From NCBI RefSeq assembly GCF_964275005.1, contig NC_092688.1:26328934-26392933 (forward strand): DNA of 64,000 bases. Reading direction: 5' to 3'. Below the pieces are notes generated by a model. The model saw only the letters and a list, made by a program, of their open reading frames with translations, had not been told where the DNA came from and searched no databases. Shown piece by piece: positions 28,901 through 37,300 of this stretch (its first letter is position 1; each line of letters begins with the position of its first letter). This DNA comes from Diadema setosum. Lineage: Eukaryota > Echinodermata > Echinoidea > Diadematoida > Diadematidae. The position numbers and the translations under genes are program-made.

Positions 28901-30540
28901 TTTTCGCGTGACTAATTTTTCGCGCTCAGAGTAAGAAGAGTTTCATGAATGTGTTTTTAATTTCACGGAATCAAGACATCAACTACTGGAAAATATGGCA
29001 AGCAAAAATATTTGCGTGCTTTTATTTGCGCTAGTTTCGGGTTGCGCGAAATGCGCGAAAATTTCAATACCGCGAAAATTTCCCATTTTTACAGTAGTTT
29101 GTGTAATGTTTGTAAATCATTACGGCCCAGTAAAAAAAAAAATAAAATAAAATAAAATAAAATAAAATTATTTGTTTCTTGCCCCCACCCATATTGTTTT
29201 TTGCTGCAGCATTAAAAAAAATAATAATAATAATAATTATGTTAACAAGATGACAGTTCCATTGATATGTTTCCAGCCGTTGAACTAAAAAAAAAAAACA
29301 AAAAAAAAACTGAGTTAGGGTCTGTCATCTGGAAAAGATGAAAAAAAACCCCTGTTTTATCAATAAATAAAACTGCCTCTGCCACAAATAGGCACCCTCT
29401 CACAAATAGGATATTCTATTATCCTTTTAGTTTCCCTCTAGATTCTAGTAAGATTTTCTTTTTTTTTTAAGTACCACCACCAGGTACCTGGTAAGATATC
29501 AAAATATAAGAGTTTGATTCCAAGTCTACAGGACTATTAAACCGTTAGAGTAAACACCTCTGTTTGTGGCAGGGTGCCCATTCCTGGCAGGGGCACTTTC
29601 ATTCAATATTGTAAACAGCTAAATAAAATGAACAACATGTGTGCTTAGTCCCACTTAAGAATACAAGCAGAAGTTACTCGCAAGTCAAGTGCTATGGGAA
29701 GTGACACCCGATTGGGCATTTTCATCAATGCCAAAGAATGAAACAGCCTCATCCGCAAAATAGGCACCCGGCCCTGTACAAGCCTGCTGCAAGCAAACAG
29801 AACTGTTTAATCTCCGGACCTCTCAATCACCTCTCAATTTGGACAAAAACTCCCTGCCTTCCTTTTTTTTTTTTTCACTTTGCCTTTCCCCCCTTGCTTA
29901 CTGCCATGGCCATGCCAACTGCCAAAGTACATTAACTCGAGTTAGTCATTACACCGAGATTTAGATCTGAATGGTTAATGGTTTTGCACTAGTTTGTGCA
30001 TTGATCAATTGCTGCTCCCTTCTCTGAGTGATAGGAAAAGAGGTGTGAGAGGGGTGGGGCATGTACAGGGCCCTGGATCCACTCAATGGAATCTTGTTCC
30101 GCTATTCACAGTCATCAAAACAATCAACATAGAATCCTATAGAAATGGTGTACATAGCCCTTCGCCAATGCCAATAGGGAACTGTGTTGGTTGGCGATGC
30201 GGACGGCGGAGAGGGTAACGAAAACGTCATATTTTCATCAATACAGCCATTAGATAAACCTAACAATGAACATGCACTCTTTCCCCGGATATTTCGTTCA
30301 ACATCTACAGCATTTACCGGTTAGTAATAATGTCCTCTGGAGAAATTTACGTGTAAACTTACCGAATCTGATGACTTCAAACGACCCGACAGAAAATGGC
30401 GGAAGAGTGACCTGTACGCAAGACTTCGGCAAAGGTCATGCTGAATTTCTCGCGGCTCCGCAGCACTCCCCAGCCCTCGATACGCTATGTACTCCGTACT
30501 CGCGCCTATCGCTGCAGAGCTAGCTGGGCTATCAATGCTA
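311..30540 (-). CDS. MTMR3: MTMR3/4-like phosphoinositide 3-phosphatase gene (span; 5' part only)
   Basis: This is the gene-level entry. Coding pieces in transcript order are 21415-21417 (ATG), 20056-20271, 13309-13391 and 311-489; the gene continues off the left edge. The joined protein (about 161 residues visible) aligns by eye with the N-terminus of human MTMR3 and MTMR4. It has the GEGVEFIGDASDG and VISNYRFLI blocks of the PH-GRAM domain, then GLIETADCRD, VTCKDGKLIRCQF and CQEWL, then an FAFSFHAW block. All junction phases agree (0, 0, 2, 1). Family knowledge: these enzymes remove the 3-phosphate from PI3P and PI(3,5)P2 on endosomes and carry a C-terminal FYVE finger. The Cys-x5-Arg active site and FYVE lie outside the window, so activity cannot be judged here. 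MTMR3 and MTMR4 cannot be told apart; an invertebrate would be expected to have one pre-duplication copy. Confidence 0.85.
2090..2173. mobile_element. piggyBac-like MITE, copy 1
   Basis: About 84 bp, preceded by TTAA and followed by TTGA. The ends are degenerate forms of CCCGTTGAGGAC, and the core matches the other copies (TACTCGGGCAGGTGTCTATG). Confidence 0.55.
3641..4014. repeat. Interspersed repeat family A, copy 1
   Basis: About 370 bp with ends TAAAGG...CCTTTA. A second, clearly homologous copy in the same orientation lies at 27193-27744. Shared blocks include GGTCAGTTGTATCACAAAAC and CTCACTAAACCATAACTGTA. Confidence 0.7.
4448..4590. mobile_element. Foldback MITE with GGCATTTCATGAAG ends
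   Basis: Inverted termini GGCATTTCATGAAG and CTTCATGAAATGCC enclose inverted TTTGTC and a central GATTGGCTGAGAGC. Confidence 0.6.
4730..5605. mobile_element. Degenerate foldback element with AACTTTAAGTTT motifs
   Basis: Outer ends read GCTATGTTCACACG and, inverted, GCATGTGAACCC. The interior carries many inverted copies of AACTTTAAGTTT/GAAACTTCAAG. It hosts the piggyBac-like MITE at 4878. A roughly 400-bp stretch to its right (5605-6010) has related motifs (AGTTTCACTA, GAAGTTTGTCACG). Confidence 0.5.
4878..4962. mobile_element. piggyBac-like MITE, copy 2
   Basis: 85 bp bounded by TTAA on both sides (4874-4877 and 4963-4966), with ends CCCGTT and AACGGG. A TTAA target plus CCC...GGG termini is the piggyBac signature. 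It lies inside the larger foldback at 4730-5605. Confidence 0.65.
7230..7700. repeat. Region of repeated GGAGAC(A)TC motifs
   Basis: The motif GGAGACATC or its variants (GTGGAGAC, CAGAGAC, and the complement GTCTCC) occurs more than ten times in irregular spacing. Overlapping ORFs occur on both strands because the region is stop-poor; no similarity was recognised. Confidence 0.45.
7840..8310. other. CpG-containing block of unknown nature within the MTMR intron
   Basis: Richer in G+C and CpG than the flanks, with ORFs on both strands, none with recognised similarity. It could be an eroded repeat or an internal regulatory element. Confidence 0.3.
8545..9305. mobile_element. TIR element with internal tandem repeats and nuclear-receptor-like sites
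   Basis: Inverted ends TGTCCCCGCCGGA and TTCGGCGGGGACA. The inside is about four tandem units of 165-180 bp, each with GTGCCATCAC, GAAATGGCGAAGGAGTAGCA and one or more AGGTCA motifs, followed by a GGACGGACGG/ACACGGACACAC simple repeat. No coding capacity was seen. Confidence 0.75.
9886..10125. mobile_element. Tc1/mariner-like foldback MITE (CTGTA ends), copy 1
   Basis: 240 bp with TA on both sides; ends CTGTATACGCC and GCGTATACAG; interior rich in TTCGCGA in both orientations. Confidence 0.65.
10721..10804. mobile_element. piggyBac-like MITE, copy 3
   Basis: 84 bp with TTAA on both sides (10717-10720 and 10805-10808); termini CCCCTTGAGGAC and GTCCTCAACGGG. Same core in the opposite orientation to copy 2. 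Confidence 0.7.
11314..11531. mobile_element. piggyBac-like MITE, copy 4, split by another MITE
   Basis: The two halves (11314-11384 and about 11515-11531) together form the same roughly 88-bp element, ending CAACGGG before TTAA. The interruption (about 11385-11514) has its own inverted ends, GGGGCC-GTCTTATA. Confidence 0.6.
13043..13127. mobile_element. piggyBac-like MITE, copy 5
   Basis: 85 bp preceded by TTAA (13039-13042), the right flank changed to TTTA. Core as in copy 3. Confidence 0.6.
13309..13391 (-). CDS. MTMR3: MTMR3/4-like coding exon: middle of PH-GRAM domain
   Basis: The 83-nt exon encodes VPVGLIETADCRDQESLV followed by VTCKDGKLI, with a split Arg codon at the end. The minus-strand acceptor is atccag and the donor is gtaaga. 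The reading starts in phase 0, directly after the Asn that ends the 20056-20271 exon. Human MTMR3 and MTMR4 have the equivalent block (VPLxxI..VE.RD..QLH..CKD.KVIRC) with no gap, which fixes both boundaries. A frame-shifted shadow reading of the same bases is not the product. Confidence 0.88.
13939..14150. mobile_element. Tc1/mariner-like foldback MITE (CTGTAAAA ends)
   Basis: 212 bp with TA on both sides; ends CTGTAAAACC and GGTTTACAG; interior TGGCATGAAATTTTTAC matches the copy at 44604. Confidence 0.6.
14517..14942. mobile_element. pogo/Tigger-like MITE
   Basis: 426 bp with TA on both sides (14515-14516 and 14943-14944). Inverted ends CAGTTCGACCTCGATTATCC and its complement. No transposase remains. 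Confidence 0.75.
16235..16319. mobile_element. piggyBac-like MITE, copy 6
   Basis: 85 bp with termini CCCGTTGAGGAC and GTCCTCAATGAG, followed by TTAA. Core as in copy 3. Confidence 0.6.
17113..17167. repeat. 55-nt hairpin, 21-bp arms with one mismatch
   Basis: Arm 1 is 17113-17133, arm 2 is 17147-17167, loop 13 nt. The arms read ATAGTGCACCAGCAGTATAAT and the complement with one change. No larger repeat around it was recognised. Confidence 0.6.
17750..18060. repeat. Minisatellite, about five degenerate units of 60-65 bp
   Basis: Units share TTGTGGCAGTATTAAATGT, AGAAACATACACCAT and TTGTATT. A minus-strand ORF across it is a repeat artefact. Confidence 0.65.
19795..19865. repeat. Purine-rich tract (GGAGGAGA)
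   Basis: About 70 bases almost entirely A and G on the plus strand. In the MTMR transcript it is a polypyrimidine tract upstream of the minus-strand intron end. It could form a triplex. Confidence 0.5.
20056..20271 (-). CDS. MTMR3: MTMR3/4-like coding exon: N-terminus and start of PH-GRAM domain
   Basis: The 216-nt exon (72 codons, phase 0 to phase 0) has acceptor ttatgtcag and donor gtaaga on the minus strand. It encodes AEPFEEHDSLVHVSPREAFP, a Pro-rich linker, then CPYPELCGEGVEFIGDASDG and VIVISNYRFLICYPKSFVN. The last two blocks match the first PH-GRAM strands of MTMR3/4. Base composition is clearly richer in G+C than the flanking intron, as expected for an exon. Confidence 0.9.
20272..21414 (-). 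other. MTMR3/4-like intron 1 of the coding region
   Basis: Intron between the start codon exon and the PH-GRAM exon. It contains a long (TG)n microsatellite at 21254-21292 about 160 bp downstream of the donor. Nothing else was recognised. Confidence 0.6.
21254..21292. repeat. (TG)n microsatellite
   Basis: About 19 uninterrupted GT units. Confidence 0.9.
21415..21417 (-). CDS. MTMR3: MTMR3/4-like start codon at the very end of its exon
   Basis: On the minus strand the sequence GCCAATATG is followed directly by a strong donor, gtaagtgtg. Splicing to 20271 gives ATG-GCT-GAG, that is M-AEPFEE, in the correct phase. After splicing, the context is A at -3 and G at +4. Reading upstream in the same frame meets TAA 20 codons before the ATG, and there is no other in-frame ATG, so this is the first possible start in this exon. 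The 5' boundary of the exon is not certain (likely near 21480-21520). An N-terminal extension through an acceptor lying after the TAA is possible but no phase-consistent upstream coding exon was found. Confidence 0.6.
21913..22003 (-). other. Candidate 5'UTR exon of the MTMR3/4-like gene
   Basis: Minus strand: acceptor aaatcacag and donor agaag|gtgagg enclose 91 nt of sequence richer in G+C than its surroundings. It lies between the proposed first exon and the start-codon exon. It contains a short upstream ORF (ATG AAG ... TGA). No protein similarity was recognised in any frame. The support is splice-site shape and composition only. Confidence 0.3.
24910..25174. mobile_element. Tc1/mariner-like foldback MITE (CTGTA ends), copy 2
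   Basis: 265 bp with TA on both sides; ends CTGTATACGCCAAATAT and ATATGCCGTATACAG; shares long blocks with copy 1 in inverted orientation. Confidence 0.65.
25889..25945. repeat. (AC)n then (AAAC)n microsatellite
   Basis: Perfect AC run followed by AAACAAACAC units. Confidence 0.9.
26645..26760. repeat. Repeat family D with telomere-like GGGTTA, copy 1
   Basis: GGATTAGGATTAGGGTTAGG followed by TTATGTTTGTGGGTAGA and GAGCAATTGCTGCAG. A related copy in inverse orientation is at 55335-55520. Confidence 0.5.
27057..27077. repeat. (CA)n microsatellite
   Basis: About ten CA units. Confidence 0.85.
27193..27744. repeat. Interspersed repeat family A, copy 2, with nested insert
   Basis: Homologous to 3641-4014 but interrupted at 27269-27434 by an element with inverted ends CAGGGCTGCACACT and AGTGTGCAGCCTTG. 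Confidence 0.7.
27269..27434. mobile_element. Foldback MITE with hAT-like ends, nested
   Basis: 166 bp with CAGGGCTGCACACT at one end and its near-complement at the other; the interior repeats the motif ACTGGTC/GACCAGT. No clear target-site duplication was found. The ends resemble the hAT-like element at 36962. Confidence 0.55.
28886..29094. mobile_element. Tc1/mariner-like foldback MITE (CTGTAAAA ends)
   Basis: 209 bp with TA on both sides; ends CTGTAAAAGTGG and CCCATTTTTACAG; interior TTTTCGCG in both orientations. Confidence 0.65.
29137..29168. repeat. (AAAAT)n simple repeat
   Basis: Six AAAAT-type units, followed about 50 bp later by a short AAT run. Confidence 0.8.
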
Positions 30541-30560
30541 TGAGCTAACTAGTATTTGGG
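30363..30560 (-). promoter_or_regulatory. Probable promoter and noncoding first exon of the MTMR3/4-like gene
   Basis: This short block is CpG-containing and far richer in G+C than its surroundings. On the minus strand it ends in a good splice donor (CAGATTCG|gtaagttt, exon end 30363). The ATG inside it opens a reading frame that stops after about 20 codons, so the exon looks noncoding. On the plus strand it holds AAAATGGCGGAAG (about 30395-30407), which resembles a YY1 site overlapping an ETS site, typical of TATA-less housekeeping promoters. No TATA box was seen. The transcription start is estimated at 30500-30560. Confidence 0.5.
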
Positions 30561-32641
30561 CTCGTTTGTTTTTGTCAGAGCGGGTTTAGCTACCGCCCTC
30601 TATAGTCAAAATCAATAAAATTTGAAAAGATAAGATTCTTGTCTTCAAATGAGCCAAGCCAAGAAATCGTGCAAATCATTACCATTGTTTGATGTATTCA
30701 GCGTACATGTAATACACAAATGTAATGAATTCATATCGAGATAGTATGAGTATGATCACTGAATGTGTACAATAATGTCCCATGATGAGCCATGAGGAAT
30801 TGTCGAAGAAATTGATTTGGTGCCTTAATGAGATATCAAACAAGATCACGCTTTTCAGGAAAACAGAATACAAAATGAGTCATCCTTTTTCCGAGAAGGC
30901 AAGCCTGTTGGCAGTCACACACAAGATTAGAATGAAAACAGATAACAAATGCTTCTCTAAATGCGTCAACCCATAGAGATGAACTCAAGTAAAGTGGAGT
31001 TTTGTTACTTTAAGCTTTGTTTTAAAGAGAAAGGGGAAGAATGCTGGTCGAAGGTCATCACAGAATCTTATTTACTGTGCACTCTAGAGGCACTAGGTAG
31101 GACCTAATTATTTCATTCATGTTAGAGCCTACTGTTGAAGCATGAGTATATCATGGTTGTTCTAGCCTAGGACTGCACTTGTGTTTCAGAATTACAAGTA
31201 TACCTACAAAAGGAATATATGATACAAGTATACAATTTACGACCTTAATGGGGGACACCAATTCGCCAATCATTGAGGGTTTTTTTTTTAATCAAATCAC
31301 ATCTCATGTTGGAAATTAGGCACGAGTCTTACCGGTAATGTCAACAGATCACGTGGATGAGCATGGGTGGTGTGTACTTTTTACAATACCATACTGTTTA
31401 TAAATAATTTTGCATCACAGTACCAAGATAGGCCTATACTCAGTAGTATTTATAGGTAGGTCCTAGTAGTTCTTCCTCTTTTATCCTAGATGTCCGTCGT
31501 TTGCTTTGCAGACTTCACCTGGCCACATGAATATGAACAGTTATGTTGACAATTAAAGTGGTGCACTTCACAACATACTCAAGAATATTATGCAGTTACC
31601 TGGTATTTTATCTAGGGCCTACTGGCACCAATGATTGACCTAAATCTTCAATTGTTTAATATAGCCGTACTGGCATACAATGTAAATGGATAGGCCTACT
31701 AAAATATTATTTTGTAATATCTCTTTATGCTATCATATGTTTTGGTACTATGACACGAGTCTGTTTTGTATTTTGTCTGCACCTTCTATACTATTTCTTT
31801 TAACTGGTGACAGCCTATGTGTGTGCATATTACATTATTCGACATACAGAATGTTGAACACACACACAAAAAAAAATTCTATGTGAATTACATGGTTGTA
31901 ATCATAATCAAGTCAAAACATATAACAATCACTTGAAGAAATGGGACATTGAAAATTTTGCTGCAATACTATGAGGAATTAGTAATTCAGTGCAATTCTT
32001 TAATTCTTGCACATTTCATTACAATTGTGTCCAAGATGAGTCATACAGGAGCAATTAAATGGAGCAGAGAATTGTCTCAAATCCCCCTACCTTCAAACAA
32101 TTACTGAAACTTCAAACGTGTTCACTCATGAAATCATTGTATTGTATTTGTTCGTTGTTGTCGTCATTTTTTTTTGTAATAGGAGACTGTCACAATGATT
32201 CTATTTTCTATATCTTTCGCTTATACATTGCACTGCACTAATGCAATGTCTTAATTTAATGTACCAGTAAGTGATGAATCAAATATTTGTATACTTGTGT
32301 ACTTCCAGTAAATGTACTAAATCATCATATTCATTCATTTCACTCATCATAAAAACACAGCAAACACACATATTCATTATAAAGATAGTTTAGAAGTTGT
32401 GCTGCATTAAAAAAAAAGAGTTTGCCATCAAACTAAGAATTACTAGTAAACCTAAGTCCTAAATACCTAAGTTTGATTGACTAAATGCATGGTAAGTTTG
32501 ATTTCTAAATTAGATATCAGCCTTTTTTTTTTCAATGTGACAGACCCCCATATATGGTGAGTCCTGACCTACAGTAGACATTTTCCATTTATGATACAGT
32601 CACAAGTAAATTACCTTCTTGCACTACACCATCATATGACA

Positions 32642-32785
<144 letters not shown>

Positions 32786-32998
32786 GAGATATAGATACAT
32801 ATGTTACTATAAGTTAAGTTTAACTGCAAAAATGGATTAAAGCTGCTGAAAAAAAAGAAAATAATCAAAATAAGATAATCCCAACGTCTTCACAAATATT
32901 TCTCTGTTATGTCAGAAGTGCAGCACAGTGTATCATTGAGAAGATCTTATCTTCCTCTATTTGATGAAATAAATTCAAAATTCAAGTCATGTAACATA

Positions 32999-33414
32999 CA
33001 GTTGAACCTCTCGTATCCGGACAAGTCGGGACCGGGGCTCGTCCGGATAAGGGATTTGGCCGGATACGGGAGACTCAATGCTTTATACATGTACATATAC
33101 ATACACATGTACTGATGTAGCCCATTGTAGTACCACATGTAGTAATGTGTATACTGCGACCTTTTCATTGTTACATTTGGGGATGCTTCGGGATGTTGAA
33201 TGTCTGAAGGTAAGCAATTTGGAAGGAAATTTGATGCAATGTATGTTAATCATATTGGAAGTAATATGTAATTCATGTGTGTTTGGGTAGGAGTTCTCAA
33301 GGAGTTGGGAATCCCCCTTTCTTCCCGTGATTATTAAAAAAAATCACGGCGAGATTGCGTCCGGATAATAGAGAGATCCGGATAAAGGGAGGCCGGATAA
33401 TAGAGGTTCAACTG
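32999..33414. mobile_element. pogo/Tigger-like MITE, second copy
   Basis: 416 bp with TA on both sides. Inverted ends CAGTTGAACCTCTCGTATCC and, at the right, GGATAATAGAGGTTCAACTG. Related to the 14517 element. Confidence 0.75.
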
Positions 33415-33484
33415 TATACAGCTTTGATTCCCCCCCCCCCCCAAAAAAAAAAAAGACACTTCATTCAAATACAACAATACATCT

Positions 33485-34323
33485 GAAAACAGGGATTTAA
33501 GTGTTTATTTCAAAAATAAATACACAGCAATGTGTAAGAAAATATACAAGGTGTTGAAATTTTCCAAAACTTTATACATACGACACATTTGGAATGTGTA
33601 ATCTGCCCTTGGTTTTAGTTTCCATTAACTCAATTCAGAGATTACGAGAGTATATTCCCTTTATATCCTCAACATCCGCTCTATATCCTCTGACATCTAT
33701 TTTCTATAAAGTGAGTTTGTGCCACTTGAAACAAAGCACATCCATTCCAGGTAAAGTTCGAGGTAAATTTGTCTGAAAGTCCAATTCACTCACACGACTA
33801 CCACATAAGGTTTTGCTTTGTTTTCTGATACAGGAGCTAACCCCAAAACAAGCAATACAATACAGAAAGATGCAGCATTTTCAATTTGACGGTTCATTTT
33901 CTCAGTCATCACCAAGCAATAAACCTGTTCAGTATAACAAAAGCTGCTACTTATTCATGCGCTTCCATGTGCTTATGGGCATCTTTGCCCACAAGACACT
34001 GTCTATTATTCCTTGAGTTTATGCTGTTCTCCCTTGTAATTTAGGTTCATTACATCCTGGGACAGTAAAGTGACCCATCTCCACACCGTGAGAAGTATTG
34101 CTGGCCTGCTGGGTCAAAGGTCATTGTATATTAGGCTTCAGCACCCTGACAAGTTCAACAATTGACACTCCTCTGCACAACAGACTTGTGCAATGAGTAT
34201 AAGAAGACATAGAAGAGTAGTCATGCATAGAAATGAGAGATTCAATGGGACCATCTTGTTTTCTCTGTAACACAAGTGTAGGAAGACACAGTTCGAGTGC
34301 AATCATGCATACAGTCGAGGGAT
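33485..34323 (-). other. MNR 3'UTR
   Basis: About 840 bases after the stop codon contain no long coding frame and no recognised repeat. It is closed by the poly(A) signal at 33504-33509. The extent is inferred from that signal. Confidence 0.5.
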
Positions 34324-37300
34324 TCATTGTGACGCCGTTGTCTTCTCCGCACTGATGTCAAACTCGGCAGCATAGAGGTTGTCCACGTAGTGCCCAACAA
34401 CATCGCCGACTTCCTCGGTGACTCCAGCGATGATGTCGTCCACTATTTCATCCGAGAGTCTGGTGGGAGAGTGGACAGGAGTTGATATTGATTCTCTGGG
34501 TGTTCTTTCTCTTACAGGAAGTTACATTATTGAAAGATCTCTATGAAAATTGGTGCAGTAAATTTCACCCTTTGGCAACAAGAGGTTTACTTCCTTGCCA
34601 ACTTCCACTCACTGAAGTAAATGCATGTAGCTTAACCTTTTGCACCTTTTGCACCAGTGGATACAGGAGAAAAGGGGACAGAAAGAGTTATAAGGAAAAG
34701 AGTGAAAATCGGGTTAAATGTTTGGACACCATTGGGAGGAGAAAGATGAAAATAATAGAAAGGAGAGAGAAGTGGGTGAAGTTGAAGGTTTTAAAAATCG
34801 GTTACACTTCGTTATTCCGAAGGAACTTTGAAAAGTGTGCACAATGCTTGGTGTTTGCAGCACCAATCTGCACTCAAAGGCCCGAATTCACGGAGGCGGT
34901 ACAAATGAAACCATGGTTTAAACCATGGACAAAAACCACGGAGCGCCAAGTGTCGCATGGAATATTTCGTTACGAAAATTGGTCATTTTGTCGACAAAAT
35001 GACCGTTTCGTTAACGAAATTATCATTTCATAGACGAAATGTCCATTTAGTTACAAAATGTTGTCATTTCGTTACAAAAAAAAAATCATTTCATCGACGA
35101 AATGACTGATTTCGTAACGAAATATTCCATGCGACACTTGGCGCTCCATGGTTTTTGTCCATGGTTTAAACCATGGTTTCATTTGTACCACCTTTGTGAA
35201 TTCGGGCCAAAGGGTTAAATTGTTTGTCCATAAACACCCCAGCTATCAGTGTTGTTGTTTAACATTCATCCATCAAAATTAGGGAGATTCCAAAGAGCAA
35301 CTTGGGAGATATTTGTGTATTACATAGGTTTCAGTTGGCAAATATGAGTCCATAAGCAAGAAGATTATTATATTCTGTTATCTGGACATGAAGAGATATA
35401 TGAGTTTTCACAAAAGCTTCTGTAGAATCAGGAAGACTTGGCAGCTCTGGTATTACATAATCTGCTAACAGTATGCATGGGAGACACATGACTCCTTTTC
35501 ACAAACATACTTGCAAATACCCCACACAGTGCAAGAAAGAGATTGATTTCAATATAACATTATTCTTTAACAGCAAACTCTGTGACATGTTTGAATATGG
35601 TTTACACATCATTTGAAGAAGATAGCAAAAAAGAGAGGAAAAAAAAAAGGTTTGCAAAGTGTTTAAGCAGAGAAAGACTATCTTGATCTGGATTATTTGG
35701 ATGGGGAAATTGGCTTTCCTTCCAACCAAAATACTCAAAACTTCTTAGCTTTGGTACTATTCCTTGAAATGAGATTACACCTTACTTACTCCTCGATCAG
35801 TTTCCATGGATTAAAGGTTCCATAGGAGAGGTGCGAAGTTCTCTTGAGATGGGTTGTGAATGCATCCCGTCCCTGCTCCACCCGTTTCATCATGTCATTG
35901 GGCACAAACAGGGGGACATGCCCTCTTCCACCGCTCCCACGTGATGCAGTGGATGATTTGCTCTCCCACACGGCCTTGGGAGATGCGGGCGGTCTTTGCT
36001 CTTGTGACGTTGTCATGGTGATGGGTGGGATGATCAAGGCATCTTCCTCCTCCACGTGTCTGGCGTGGTCATCCTCCATCCTCTGCACTTTCTGCCAATG
36101 AGATGAAGTCGTCTCCTGGCTTGTTGTGGGTACTGGTTTGCTGAATACCATTGCTGTATGCTGTGTGGGGACTTCAGGGATTCTGTGAACATACGTCCAA
36201 ACAAGCATGATTGATCCTATATCATATATCATCTAAAACAAATACTGTACAGCAAGATATTTTATTACAGCATGAAATTTTCACAAATAGGACCCAACAG
36301 CCTTTTTTGCTGCGTGGAATTTTCACAAATTGCCACTAGCATTCAATGCATATAGTGTACATGAGAACTTTCATGTGCATTCTAATTTCACGAATCTTGG
36401 CTCTCACCAAATTTGTGAAATTAAAATGCATGCTAACATTTCCGGTTTTACTGTAAAATCTACATATTGCTACCGTATTTTCAAGTTAATACTGTATTTT
36501 GGAGAACTGTACACTGACTGCACTAAACCATCCTCCTGAAACAAACTGACTGATCAGATGAGACACTACACATTTAAGTGAGAAGTAATGTCATTAGAAA
36601 ATGACTTCGTCTTAAATTTATTCCAAATTCAAACCTAAATTTACTGAACTCTACAGCTAACACTATTTCATCTTACTGTGATTCATTTGCCAATCTACAC
36701 ATCTGCTGGCTTGCTTGATTGGCAAATCAGCACAGATGTACTGAGACTACACATCGGTGACAAGAATTGTGTACAATAATCCCCTAAACCTCCACTGTGT
36801 CATCATGGCATTTGTGAAGGACTGTGGCAGTGTTACATCTGAATAGGTTAGCAAAATCTGAACGGAAGTCAGGTTTGGGGGAGATCAACTAACTGTTAAT
36901 GAAGCAGCTAGGATTAAGATCTTTTGGAATCTTTACAACATGGGAATATGAAGGGTTAAAGCAGGGCTCCACACTAACTTTACTTTTTGGTCACCAAAAT
37001 CATCAATTTCAAATTTTTGGTGGCCCGAGAGAAAAATTTGGTGGCCCGAAAAAAAAAAAAAAAACAGTAAAAAACATTAACTCACTGCATGCATTTATGC
37101 ATTTCCGGTGCAAAAAGTTACGAATTTATTGACATCCTTTTAAAAAGATTTTGGTGGCCCGAGGCGGGCCACCAAATTTGCCCTTTTTTAAAATTTGGTG
37201 GCCCGACTTTCATTTTTGGTGGCCCCGGGCCACCGGGCCATCGTTAGTGTCGAGCCCTGGTTAAAGGTCACTCATATTATAAAGAACACACAGAGACAAA

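Larger units (their letters stand above)
22004..30362 (-). other. 5' intron region of the MTMR3/4-like gene
   Basis: AT-rich sequence between the proposed first exon and the 22-kb block. It holds MITEs at 24910-25174 and 28886-29094, a repeat at 27193-27744 with a nested insert, (AC)n at 25889-25945, (CA)n at 27057-27077, a telomere-like GGGTTA stretch at 26645-26670, and AAAAT and AAT simple repeats at 29137-29240. No coding exon was found. Confidence 0.5.

Noticed and set aside
34482-35033. 183-codon plus-strand ORF
   Set aside because: Runs antisense through an MNR intron and half of a palindromic element; no recognisable domain.
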